DNA of 12,466 bases from CAYHKY01 sp964357355 (GCA_964357355.1 CAYHKY010000043.1:1-12466); one strand, 5' to 3'; shown: positions 1 through 6,980, numbered from the stretch's first letter. Notes: generated by a model not told the origin, from the letters alone. Program-made: numbers and translations.

Positions 1-86
1 TTCCGATTCTGGTCAGCGGATCATTATATTTGGTAGGAGAGATCCGTACATCCTGGAAAAAAAGCGGTCGGTTACTCCATGGCTAA
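1..86 (+). CDS. folC: FolC C-terminus (bifunctional folylpolyglutamate/dihydrofolate synthase), partial
   Basis: This is a 3' fragment entering from the left edge. Reading from base 3 gives 27 residues, beginning PILVSGSLYLVGEIR, before TAA at 84-86. The pattern (V/I)xGSLYLVGE(I/A)R is the characteristic last strand of FolC-type Mur ligases, just before the short C-terminal tail. FolC adds glutamate to dihydropteroate and/or extends the polyglutamate tail of tetrahydrofolate in the cytoplasm, which retains folates and favours ThyA and FolA binding. It converges on the minus-strand folA gene, and its last five codons overlap the folA 3' end (72-86). The functional fit with folA and thyA supports the call. 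Only the tail is visible, so the ligase and ATP-binding motifs cannot be checked. Confidence 0.72.
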   Translation, partial: PILVSGSLYLVGEIRTSWKKSGRLLHG

Positions 87-557
87 ATCAATGAAAGTAT
101 ATTCCAAATTTTCCGACTTTCTCTTCTCTTTTGCCAAAACCCTTTTAAACTGGGAGTAGTCAGGGAAGTATGTCTCCCCGGGAAAATTACCCTCGACAAT
201 TGTTAAATAGAGTTTATCAATCTGATTAATTGCCTGTGCAAAAATTTGCGCACCTCCAACAATAAAAATCTCTTGTTGGTCAAGTCGCTTTGCTTCTTTT
301 ATTGCATCATTGAGAGTGTGAACTACGATTGCGTTGTCTTTTTGATAGTTTTGATCCCGCGTAATTATGATGTTGGGCCTGTTGGGTAAAATACGTCCGA
401 TTGATTCATGGGTCTTTCTGCCCATGATAATCGGATGATTCCAGGTGAGCTTTTTGAATCTTTTGAAATCCTCGGATATATGCCAGGGAATTTTACCTTT
501 ATTTCCAATTACCCGGTTTTGGGACAATGCGGCAATTATTGAAACTGTGGGTTTCAT
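72..557 (-). CDS. folA: Dihydrofolate reductase
   Basis: The 161-residue product has the usual bacterial length. It reduces 7,8-dihydrofolate to tetrahydrofolate with NADPH, regenerating the cofactor oxidised by thymidylate synthase. Visible motifs in order are SIIAALSQNRVIG (residues 5-18), the substrate-site segment with Trp25 and Asp30 (the position of E. coli Asp27), the NADPH-binding IMGRKTHESIG (44-54), and IVGGAQIF (99-106). The start is 2 nt after the thyA stop. A strong Shine-Dalgarno GGAGG, formed by the last codons of thyA, lies 9 nt before the ATG, so the gene is probably translated from the thyA-folA mRNA. Its 3' end overlaps the convergent folC tail by 15 bp. All expected active-site positions appear present, and the identification is secure. 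Confidence 0.96.
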   Translation of the reverse strand: MKPTVSIIAALSQNRVIGNKGKIPWHISEDFKRFKKLTWNHPIIMGRKTHESIGRILPNRPNIIITRDQNYQKDNAIVVHTLNDAIKEAKRLDQQEIFIVGGAQIFAQAINQIDKLYLTIVEGNFPGETYFPDYSQFKRVLAKEKRKSENLEYTFIDLAME

Positions 558-559
558 TT

Positions 560-1510
560 TCAGAATCCTCCGACGACCGTTATTTCACCCTTTATAGGAG
601 GATGGGGATCGTAATCCACTACTTCGAAATCTTCAAATTTAAAATCATCAATTTTTTTGACTTTTGAATTTAATTTCATCTTTGGAAATGAGCGGGGAGT
701 TCTTAAGAGCTGTTCTTTGACCTGGGAAAAGTGGTTTTCGTAGATATGCGCGTCACCGAAAGTATGCACGAATTCACCGGGTTTGTAGCCGGTTACTTGG
801 GCTAACATGAGAGTCAGGAGGGCGTAACTTGCGATATTAAAAGGGACTCCCAAGAACATATCGGCGCTCCTCTGATACAAAAGCAGCGAAAGCTTGTCTC
901 CGGTGATATTGATATGGAACATCGTGTGGCAGGGGGCAATCACCATTGAGGCGGAATGGCTGCCGCTCATTTCATATATGCAAGCAGCATTCCAGGCTGA
1001 GATGATGTAGTGTTTTTTTTGCGGATATTTTTTTATTTTATCAATTGCCCAGCCGAGTTGATCGACAGTTTTTTTGGCAGAAACAGGCCAGCGTCTCCAC
1101 TGCACACCATACACAGGTCCCAAGTTTCCCCAAGTTTTCAAAAACTTTTTGTCCGACTGGATTTTTTCCATGAAGTCATTAAAGTTTAACTGATTAGCCT
1201 TTTTAGCCATGACCGCCCATTCATATTTTTTGTAAGCCCATTCATCCCAAATGTGTACCTTATTCTCAATCAGGTATTTAATATTTTCTGATCCGGAGAG
1301 AAACCAGATGAGTTCATGAATGATGCCTCGATAGAACGTTTTTTTTGTAGTTAGCAGCGGAAATCCCTTTGACAAGTCAAATCTGATCTGCCGGCCAAAG
1401 ACGCTTTTTAACTTCACACCGGTAGAATGGCTGACTTTCCAGGAACCGTTTTTGAGGATGTCCTGTAAAAGATCTAGGTATTGGTATTCGGGATGATTTC
1501 TGGAATTCAT
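560..1510 (-). CDS. thyA: Thymidylate synthase (ThyA type)
   Basis: The 316-residue enzyme converts dUMP and methylene-tetrahydrofolate into dTMP and dihydrofolate. The key features are all present: FGRQIRFDLSKGFPLLTTKK (residues 38-57) with the phosphate-binding Arg, HELIWFLSG (65-73), WGNLGPVYGVQWR (127-139), the catalytic nucleophile Cys194 in APCHT, QRSAD (213-217), FNIASYALL (224-232), and DAHIYENH (253-260) with the dUMP-binding His and Tyr. The C-terminus reads PPIKGEI followed by a short extra VVGGF tail. Its last codons supply the Shine-Dalgarno of folA, with which it forms an operon in the order thyA-folA. A -10-like TATTAT ends 8 nt before the ATG, with no Shine-Dalgarno, which suggests a leaderless start. 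It is intact and not the flavin-dependent ThyX. Confidence 0.97.
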   Translation of the reverse strand: MNSRNHPEYQYLDLLQDILKNGSWKVSHSTGVKLKSVFGRQIRFDLSKGFPLLTTKKTFYRGIIHELIWFLSGSENIKYLIENKVHIWDEWAYKKYEWAVMAKKANQLNFNDFMEKIQSDKKFLKTWGNLGPVYGVQWRRWPVSAKKTVDQLGWAIDKIKKYPQKKHYIISAWNAACIYEMSGSHSASMVIAPCHTMFHINITGDKLSLLLYQRSADMFLGVPFNIASYALLTLMLAQVTGYKPGEFVHTFGDAHIYENHFSQVKEQLLRTPRSFPKMKLNSKVKKIDDFKFEDFEVVDYDPHPPIKGEITVVGGF

Positions 1511-1518
1511 GATGATTT

Positions 1519-1524
1519 ATAATA
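1519..1524 (-). promoter_or_regulatory. -10 box for thyA-folA
   Basis: On the minus strand this reads TATTAT and ends 8 nt before the thyA ATG. No convincing -35 hexamer is seen at a 17-18 bp spacing. The same 8-nt gap recurs upstream of four other genes in the window, which supports the assignment. It implies a transcript starting at or within a base or two of the ATG. Confidence 0.5.
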
Positions 1525-1556
1525 TATACACAAAAACCTGCTAAGGATGCAAGTGG

Positions 1557-1581
1557 TATAAAATGTGAAGTGTCATAAGGA
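1557..1581 (+). promoter_or_regulatory. -10 box and ribosome-binding site of the alpha/beta hydrolase gene
   Basis: TATAAA at 1557-1562 is a plausible -10. AAGGA at 1577-1581 lies 9 nt before the ATG at 1591. Unlike most genes here, this one appears to have a short leader of about 20 nt with a Shine-Dalgarno. No clear -35 is visible. The whole 80-bp gap to thyA therefore serves two divergent starts. Confidence 0.45.
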
Positions 1582-1590
1582 AATAAATTC

Positions 1591-2631
1591 ATGAAAAAAA
1601 CATTCATTGCAGTGTGTTTAATATTGTTGATTTACGCGGTTGGATCGAGATTGTTGATAAAACCGGCGCCGACATTACCGGGAAACACTGGAACCGATAA
1701 TCAAAATAACGAAGGTGGGGAGTTAAATGTATCACTTGATCCGTTAACTATTAATAATCTTCGTCAAGGATCATATCCGGGGAGTGAGATGTTGATTGAA
1801 GAAACTCTTGAATCGGGTATCAATTACAAGCGTTATATTGCCTCATACAAATCGGAAAATTTGCAGATTTTTGGTTTGTTGACAGTGCCTGAGAGTAAAA
1901 TGCCCGCATCAGGTTGGCCGGTAATCGTGTTTAACCACGGATATATTCCGCCAAACCAATATCGTACCACGGAAAAGTACGTCGCCTATGTTGATGGGTT
2001 TGCGCGGTCTGGTTACATCGTTTTTAAACCGGATTACCGTGGTCACGGTAATAGTGAAGGTGAACCAAGTGGCGCATACGGATCAAACGGTTATGTGATT
2101 GATGTGTTGAATGCTGTCGCGTCCGTCAAAAAATTAAAAAATGCAGACGCAAACAGAATTGGCATGTGGGGGCATAGTTTAGGCGGATTTATAACTCTTA
2201 GGGCGATGGTTGTTTCCAAAGATGTCAAAGCGGGAGTTATTTGGGCAGGAGTGGTTGGTTCGTATCCCGATCTGCTGAATCACTGGCGCCGTCCGGGGAT
2301 CCGACCGGTGCCTCTCCCTTCTTCAGGTTCCCGGCGCTGGCGGCAGGCGTTAGTAGAAACTTATGGCCAACCAGAGGCAAATCCTGAATTTTGGAATTCG
2401 ATTTCGGCTACCGCTTATCTGGCTGATATCTCAGGACCCTTACAACTTCATCACGGCACAGGAGATGAGTCGGTACCTTATGAATTTTCCCAAAAGCTGG
2501 AATTACTCATGAAAGCGGCGGGCAAAGAAGTAGAATATCATGAGTATGAAGGCGACGATCACAATTTAAGCCGGAGCTTTTCAACAGCTATGAAACGCTC
2601 GGTTGAGTTTTACGACCGTTACTTGAAATGA
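1591..2631 (+). CDS. Membrane-anchored serine alpha/beta hydrolase (S9 peptidase/esterase-like)
   Basis: The 346-residue protein begins with a basic MKK and a hydrophobic segment (residues 4-23), then a Pro/Gly/Asn-rich linker (about 25-45). This suggests a signal anchor with the catalytic domain outside the cytoplasmic membrane. The alpha/beta hydrolase core carries the oxyanion-side FNHGY (114-118), PDYRGHGNSEG (147-157), the nucleophile elbow GHSLGG with Ser196, then Asp292 in HHGTGDESVP and His324 in DDHN. The triad is therefore complete. The fold and spacing match the dipeptidyl-aminopeptidase/acylaminoacyl-peptidase and dienelactone-hydrolase-like groups, but the substrate cannot be read from the sequence. 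The lone Cys9 does not sit in a proper lipobox. The MFS exporter follows 47 bp later with its own promoter, so co-function is not implied. Confidence 0.85.
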   Translation: MKKTFIAVCLILLIYAVGSRLLIKPAPTLPGNTGTDNQNNEGGELNVSLDPLTINNLRQGSYPGSEMLIEETLESGINYKRYIASYKSENLQIFGLLTVPESKMPASGWPVIVFNHGYIPPNQYRTTEKYVAYVDGFARSGYIVFKPDYRGHGNSEGEPSGAYGSNGYVIDVLNAVASVKKLKNADANRIGMWGHSLGGFITLRAMVVSKDVKAGVIWAGVVGSYPDLLNHWRRPGIRPVPLPSSGSRRWRQALVETYGQPEANPEFWNSISATAYLADISGPLQLHHGTGDESVPYEFSQKLELLMKAAGKEVEYHEYEGDDHNLSRSFSTAMKRSVEFYDRYLK

Positions 2632-2640
2632 AAAATCCCA

Positions 2641-2670
2641 TTGATAACAATTAACAATTTTACATATAAT
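2641..2670 (+). promoter_or_regulatory. Promoter of the MFS transporter gene
   Basis: TTGATA (2641-2646), an 18-bp spacer and a perfect TATAAT (2665-2670) form a sigma-70-type promoter. The -10 ends 8 nt before the ATG at 2679, so the predicted transcript starts at or just before the start codon. No Shine-Dalgarno is present between them. Confidence 0.75.
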
Positions 2671-2678
2671 CAAACTTC

Positions 2679-3857
2679 ATGTTCAAAAATAGAAACCTTA
2701 TTGTCATCGCCGTCATTGCCGTGGTTAATGCGTTGGGATACGGAATAATTATCCCAATTCTTTATACTTATTCACAAAAGTTCGGGTTGTCTGATTTTGG
2801 TAATGGGTTACTGTTTTCCATTTTTTCTATTTGCCAGTTTGTCGCAACACCTTTAATTGGCAGGTTGTCCGATAAGTACGGACGTAAACCTTTATTGTTA
2901 GTTTCTATTATTGGTACTGCAATATCTTTTTTAGTGATGGCTTGGGCACCTTCGGCGATCTGGTTATTTATTGCCCGGGCGCTTGACGGGATCACAGCCG
3001 GAAATATCCCCGTTGCGTCAGCGGTAATTTCAGATACCACTGCGCCTCAAGATCGTGCCCGGGGTTTTGGAATTATCGGTGCATCGTTTGGTTTTGGATT
3101 TATTTTTGGCCCGGCTATTTCAGCCCTGACTCTTCCTTGGGGTCTTAGTGTACCGTTTTTAATTGCTGCTGCAGTTTCATTTCTCGCGGCCATCCTGACT
3201 TTGTTCGTGCTTCCGGAAACCAATACGCACATGGGTGAGATTAGAAGCGGAAAGCTATTTAATTTTAAACATATGACACACGCAATATTTGATAAAGCGA
3301 TAGGTAAGACGCTCCTGATTATATTTCTTTACTCCTCAGCCTTCTCTTTATTTATCTACGCATTTCAGCCGGTTTCGGTGAAAATTCTTAAACTTTCAGC
3401 TCAGCAGATTGCTATATTTTTTACAGTTGCCGGTTTGATGGGAGTGATAGCCCAAGCTGGTGTTATTCCGCGTTTCACTAAGCGTTGGGGTGAGAAAAAA
3501 GCGCTTACCGGATCACTTCTGGTTATGGTAGCGACCTTTAGCGGATTTTTCCTTGCCAGACATTTTTTATTGTTTATCATGCTCGTGATCATTAACTCTT
3601 TTGCTAACGCATTTGTCTTACCGCTGACTCAGGCACTTCTCTCCAAAGAAGTTGATGCTAAGTCTCAAGGTTCTATTTTAGGACTTGCTGCCTCATATCA
3701 GTCGATAGGGATGATTTTGGGGCCAATATTAGGAGGAGTTATTGCAACCGTATCTGTACCCATGCCGTTTCTCCTGGGGGCTGCATTTTTTGTAGTTTGT
3801 GCGTTCCTGTCGGGTAAAATCCTCATCAAACCCCAGCCTGTACAGGAAGTATTTTGA
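2679..3857 (+). CDS. MFS transporter, DHA1/TetA-like drug exporter
   Basis: The 392-residue protein is hydrophobic along most of its length, compatible with 12 membrane helices, the usual size of the DHA1 (12-TMS drug:H+ antiporter) group. The hallmark loop 2-3 motif A is seen as GRLSDKYGRKP (residues 61-71). A Gly/Pro-rich antiporter-type segment, GFGFIFGPAI, follows in the first half, and a related GMILGPILGG occurs in the second half. RALDGITAGNIPVA resembles the helix 4 region of TetA-type exporters. The likely role is proton-driven efflux of a small molecule from the cytoplasm, but the substrate is unknown. It lies between a secreted hydrolase and an RNA helicase, with separate promoters on both sides, so context gives little help. 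Confidence 0.88.
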   Translation: MFKNRNLIVIAVIAVVNALGYGIIIPILYTYSQKFGLSDFGNGLLFSIFSICQFVATPLIGRLSDKYGRKPLLLVSIIGTAISFLVMAWAPSAIWLFIARALDGITAGNIPVASAVISDTTAPQDRARGFGIIGASFGFGFIFGPAISALTLPWGLSVPFLIAAAVSFLAAILTLFVLPETNTHMGEIRSGKLFNFKHMTHAIFDKAIGKTLLIIFLYSSAFSLFIYAFQPVSVKILKLSAQQIAIFFTVAGLMGVIAQAGVIPRFTKRWGEKKALTGSLLVMVATFSGFFLARHFLLFIMLVIINSFANAFVLPLTQALLSKEVDAKSQGSILGLAASYQSIGMILGPILGGVIATVSVPMPFLLGAAFFVVCAFLSGKILIKPQPVQEVF

Positions 3858-3885
3858 TCACCAGAGCATATAAGCCTATAGTTAT

Positions 3886-3914
3886 TTGACATTATGAATT
3901 GTATGTAGTATACT
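3886..3914 (+). promoter_or_regulatory. Consensus promoter upstream of the helicase leader
   Basis: TTGACA (3886-3891), a 17-bp spacer and TATACT (3909-3914) make the best sigma-70 match in the window. The predicted start is near 3921, about 258 nt before the helicase ATG. This contrasts with the near-leaderless starts elsewhere and points to a long structured leader or a separate small RNA. Confidence 0.75.
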
Positions 3915-3920
3915 CTTTAG

Positions 3921-4085
3921 AAGTTCGCCAAGCGGGAAATAATGAACCTGCTTATATTTGAAATTATTTTGGCAAGATTAAGATAAAGATACCCTACTAT
4001 AACTTCTTTATTTACTCGTATCTTTTCTTCTCCTTCAAAATACAGCTCTTATCTAAGCAGATTCGTTATTTTTTGTAAATTATAC
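3921..4085 (+). other. Probable structured mRNA leader (or small RNA) before the helicase gene
   Basis: This is the protein-gene-free stretch between MFS and helicase, excluding the repeat. Two imperfect stems are visible. GCCA with AAATAAT (3927-3943) can pair with ATTATTTTGGC (3963-3973). AAAGATAC (3985-3992) is perfectly complementary to GTATCTTT (4018-4025) across a 25-nt loop. A pyrimidine-rich tract follows, then a weak ATCT/AGAT hairpin and a T6 run near 4069-4074 that could end a short RNA. A 14-codon ORF lies at the front. I recognise no known riboswitch, tRNA or other RNA family. Whether it is a leader or a free transcript cannot be decided from the sequence. Confidence 0.4.
3942..3986 (+). 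CDS. Candidate 14-residue leader peptide
   Basis: ATG to TAA encodes MNLLIFEIILARLR. It begins about 20 nt after the predicted transcription start and is preceded by a purine-rich GCGGGAAAT that is only a weak ribosome-binding site. Its stop codon overlaps the first bases of the AAAGATAC/GTATCTTT stem, an arrangement like translation-coupled attenuation. An ORF of this size can easily arise by chance, so confidence is low. Confidence 0.2.
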   Translation: MNLLIFEIILARLR

Positions 4086-4179
4086 CTATACCCGTCTTAC
4101 GCTGGTATGCAACCTGAAAGGTTGCTATAGCAGCTTAGAGGGGTATATGGCCGGAACAATTTCAAGTATGTAGGCTATA
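4086..4179 (+). repeat. Nested-hairpin dispersed repeat, copy 1
   Basis: This 94-bp element recurs at 6981-7096 in the same orientation. Its first two thirds fold into one long interrupted hairpin: TATACCC/GGGTATA, then TCT/AGA, GCTG/CAGC, and an apical GCAACCT/AGGTTGC stem with loop GAA. A conserved tail ends in GTATGTAGGCTATA. The last shared base is the A of the helicase ATG, so the element abuts the gene exactly. The outer arms are identical in the two copies while the apical stem varies yet still pairs. Possible identities are a non-autonomous mobile element, a REP-like palindrome or a structured RNA element. Confidence 0.85.
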
Positions 4180-5381
4180 TGACACACACATTTAACAGAA
4201 CTAGAAATTTTAATCGCCGCGGGCAACATCCCAATCATTTCGGCCGTAAGCATCAGCCGCAACGTTTTGGCAGGCGGCGAAAGACGGTTGATCCGTCGCT
4301 GCTTACCAAAAAAGCGGTTGCACCTCTGTTGCAAAAAGCATTTGTACCTGTTCACACATTTAATGAATTTAGCATACCCGAACGACTTAAGGAAAATATC
4401 AAATCCTGTGGATATCTCATACCTACGCCAATCCAAGATGCGGCAATTCCACCTCTGCTTGTGGGGAAAGATGTCGTAGGTATTGCCAATACCGGCACCG
4501 GAAAAACTGCTGCATTTCTAATTCCACTGCTTACTAAAATTTCCCAAGACAGGATGCAGAAAGTGTTGATTGTAGCTCCCACCAGAGAACTTGCGGTGCA
4601 GATCAGGGACGAAACTAAAGCTTTAGCTGTTGGATTAAATATTTTTGCCACGCTGTGTATCGGCGGAGTAAGTATCAGGCCGCAAGTTGCCGAATTGCGC
4701 CGGAGTCCTCATCTTGTTATAGGTACTCCGGGAAGGCTCAAGGATCTGAATATGCAAGGCAAACTCAACTTTTTACAATTTGGCAGCATTGTATTGGACG
4801 AAGTTGACCGAATGCTGGATATGGGGTTTATTCATGATGTACGCTATATTATTTCCTTACTGCCGCAAAAACGCCAATCTTTATTTTTCTCAGCTACTCT
4901 TACTCCCAATGTCACCGCGATAATGAAAACTTTGATGCGTGATCCGGTGACAATTTCCGTGAAAACTCAGGAAACACCCCTTCATGTTGATCAGGACATC
5001 ATTAAAACAAATGGCAGGGGTAAACTTGATATTCTCCACGAGCTGCTTTGTCAACAGGAATTTCAAAAAGTGTTGGTTTTTGGCCGGACGAAGTGGGGAA
5101 TAGAACGCCTTGCCGAACAACTGACCCAAAAAGGAATTTTGGTCGCTCAAATTCATGGCAATAAAAACCAAAACCAGAGACAACGGGCGCTTAGCGAGTT
5201 TAAGCAAAATAAGGTGAATGTTCTTCTTGCTACAGACATTGCTTCACGCGGTTTGGATATTCCGGACGTGACTCACGTCATCAATTTTGACCTGCCGGAG
5301 ACTTATGATGATTATGTGCACCGCATTGGGAGAACTGGAAGGGCCGGCAAAAAAGGCATTGCTCTAAGTTTAGTCGATTAA
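4179..5381 (+). CDS. DEAD-box ATP-dependent RNA helicase (RhlE/CsdA-like, minimal)
   Basis: The 400-residue protein would unwind short RNA duplexes with ATP in ribosome assembly, mRNA turnover or cold adaptation. A basic Arg/Asn/Gly-rich N-terminal tail (residues 1-35) precedes the core. The core shows the Q motif around GYLIPTPIQ (78-86), Walker A ANTGTGKT (103-110), PTRELA (134-139), TPGR (183-186), motif II as DEVD (207-210), SAT (238-240), motif IV VLVFGRTK (298-305), ATDIASRGLD (351-360) and HRIGRTGRAG (381-390). It stops only ten residues after motif VI, so there is no C-terminal extension and part of the usual last helix is missing. Upstream lie a strong promoter, a long leader and a hairpin repeat that ends at the ATG. 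No good Shine-Dalgarno is seen. The exact paralogue class cannot be set. Confidence 0.93.
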   Translation: MTHTFNRTRNFNRRGQHPNHFGRKHQPQRFGRRRKTVDPSLLTKKAVAPLLQKAFVPVHTFNEFSIPERLKENIKSCGYLIPTPIQDAAIPPLLVGKDVVGIANTGTGKTAAFLIPLLTKISQDRMQKVLIVAPTRELAVQIRDETKALAVGLNIFATLCIGGVSIRPQVAELRRSPHLVIGTPGRLKDLNMQGKLNFLQFGSIVLDEVDRMLDMGFIHDVRYIISLLPQKRQSLFFSATLTPNVTAIMKTLMRDPVTISVKTQETPLHVDQDIIKTNGRGKLDILHELLCQQEFQKVLVFGRTKWGIERLAEQLTQKGILVAQIHGNKNQNQRQRALSEFKQNKVNVLLATDIASRGLDIPDVTHVINFDLPETYDDYVHRIGRTGRAGKKGIALSLVD

Positions 5382-5385
5382 AACT

Positions 5386-5415
5386 TTGATTTCAAGGAAA
5401 ATAATGCACTATAAT
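5386..5415 (+). promoter_or_regulatory. Promoter of the VKOR-PyrD gene
   Basis: TTGATT (5386-5391), an 18-bp spacer and a perfect TATAAT (5410-5415) lie just after the helicase stop. The GTG start follows 13 nt after the -10, so the predicted leader is about 6 nt and has no Shine-Dalgarno. Confidence 0.65.
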
Positions 5416-5428
5416 TGCCTGCATTAAC

Positions 5429-6976
5429 GTGAAAAAAACCCGATATATATTATTTTTAATTCTGGGGTTGACCGGAATAGGGATCATCGATGCTTTTTAC
5501 TTAACCCAAGTACACTTTCAAAACATCATTCCTCCATGCACTAACCATTTGATATTTACTGACTGCGGCGCAGTACTCAAAAGTTCGTACTCAGTAATCG
5601 CCGGAGTACCTTTGGCGCTGATTGGTTTAATTCATTACAGTTTGCTGGCTGTGGTTATGGTAATGGTTTTGCTATATAACCATAAACGCATTAAACAATT
5701 TGCGGTCATACAAACAGCGTTTGGTTTTGCAAGTTCATGCTATTTTGTTTATTTACAGCTGTTTGTTCTCCATGCGATTTGTTTGTATTGCATGGTTTCA
5801 GCATTGGTCAGCACAACAATTTTTGTTTTGGCACAATTAAATTTTTTTCGGGAACGCAAGCAGATAAATATTTTTTTGTTTGGTTTCGTTTATAAAAACA
5901 TCGTAAAAAAAATCTTTTTCCTGATAGACCCGGAAATCATCCACGTATCCATGCTGCGTTTAGGCGAAATAGCGGGTAGTATCCAAGCAGCGCAAAAAAT
6001 CACCGCATATGCTTTTTCCGGATCTACTCCACAATTGACCCAAAAAATTGCCGGGATAACATTTCATCATCCTGTAGGTTTAGCTGCCGGATTTGATTAC
6101 GAAGCCAGGCTGACTCAGGCGCTTTTCCCTTGGGGATTTGGATTTCAGTCGGTGGGGACAATAACAAATAATCCTTATGCAGGTAACCCAAGACCGATGT
6201 TGGGCAGGCTTCCGGAGTCAAAATCACTTATGGTAAATAAAGGTTTTAAAAATGAGGGAGCCCAGGCGGTAGTTGATAAATTAACCGATTTGAGTTTTTC
6301 AATTCCCCTGGGCATTAGTCTTGGCAGGACCAATTCACGTGAACTTGTTACCCAGCGGGAAAGTGTTAAAGATATTATAGAGGCGTTCAATATATTTGAA
6401 AAATCACCCCTAGCCCATGTTTATTACGAATTAAATATCAGTTGTCCCAACTTGTTTGGTAACGTTAGTTTTTATCCGCTAAAAAATTTGCGGGAGTTAC
6501 TCCGGGAAATTGACAAATTGCATCTCAAACGGCCGGTTTTTGTTAAAATGACGATAGAAAAAAGCGACCGTGAAACGCGCGAGATGTTGGACGTGATTTG
6601 TGATCACTCACCCAGAGGTGTCATTTTTGGTAATCTGCAGAAAAACCGGAAAGACCCAAGTTTAATACCAGCAGAAGTATCCCGGTTTCCAGTGGGATTT
6701 TTTTCCGGCAAACCCACGTTTAAAAGATCAAATGAATTGGTTAGGTTGGCTTATCGTCACTATCACAAACGCTTGGTAGTTATCGGCTGTGGCGGGATTT
6801 TTTCAGGAACAGACGCATATGAAAAAATTTGTTTGGGAGCCTCGCTTGTACAATTGATTACCGGGATGATTTTTGAAGGTCCCCAGCTTATTTCCGATAT
6901 CAATTTTCAATTAGAAGAATTATTGAAGAGAGATGGTTTTGGTCATTTAAGTGATGCAGTCGGATCAAAAAACTAA
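5429..6976 (+). CDS. pyrD: Fusion of vitamin K epoxide reductase (VKOR) domain with class 2-like dihydroorotate dehydrogenase
   Basis: One 515-residue GTG-initiated reading frame. Residues 1-140 form a four-helix VKOR/DsbB-like domain. It has loop cysteines Cys37 and Cys46, the conserved Ser and GVPLALIGL patch (52-67), and the active-site CLYC with Cys118 and Cys121. Such domains oxidise thiols at the outer face and pass electrons to quinone. Basic residues at the N-terminus, in NHKRIK (84-89) and in RERK (141-144) place both ends in the cytoplasm. Residues 155-505 are a PyrD domain. It begins with the class 2 N-terminal helix pattern KKIFFLIDPEIIH, then PVGLAAGFD (215-223), NISCPN (336-341), VKMT (372-375), SGKPTFKRS (426-434) and GCGGIFSGTDAYEKI (453-467). 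It oxidises dihydroorotate to orotate with FMN. No in-frame start exists at the domain junction, so the fusion looks real. Cys339 replaces the class 2 catalytic Ser, and Tyr224 replaces a usual Lys. Confidence 0.9.
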   Translation: MKKTRYILFLILGLTGIGIIDAFYLTQVHFQNIIPPCTNHLIFTDCGAVLKSSYSVIAGVPLALIGLIHYSLLAVVMVMVLLYNHKRIKQFAVIQTAFGFASSCYFVYLQLFVLHAICLYCMVSALVSTTIFVLAQLNFFRERKQINIFLFGFVYKNIVKKIFFLIDPEIIHVSMLRLGEIAGSIQAAQKITAYAFSGSTPQLTQKIAGITFHHPVGLAAGFDYEARLTQALFPWGFGFQSVGTITNNPYAGNPRPMLGRLPESKSLMVNKGFKNEGAQAVVDKLTDLSFSIPLGISLGRTNSRELVTQRESVKDIIEAFNIFEKSPLAHVYYELNISCPNLFGNVSFYPLKNLRELLREIDKLHLKRPVFVKMTIEKSDRETREMLDVICDHSPRGVIFGNLQKNRKDPSLIPAEVSRFPVGFFSGKPTFKRSNELVRLAYRHYHKRLVVIGCGGIFSGTDAYEKICLGASLVQLITGMIFEGPQLISDINFQLEELLKRDGFGHLSDAVGSKN

Positions 6977-6980
6977 TCTA

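Noticed and set aside
1377..1607. A minus-strand frame spanning the thyA start
   Set aside because: It overlaps the thyA start region and the divergent promoters, and its product shows no domain.
1591..1620. Lipoprotein signal around Cys9 of the hydrolase
   Set aside because: IAVC does not fit the lipobox at the needed distance. The hydrophobic stretch continues past the Cys, which favours a membrane anchor.
2768..3592. Minus-strand open frames opposite the MFS gene
   Set aside because: They lie wholly inside a well-supported transporter gene, have no promoter or recognisable domain, and read as antisense of membrane helices.
3921..3936. tRNA-like or T-loop-like GTTCGCCAAGCGGG
   Set aside because: No acceptor, D or anticodon stems can be built around it, and no cloverleaf fits.
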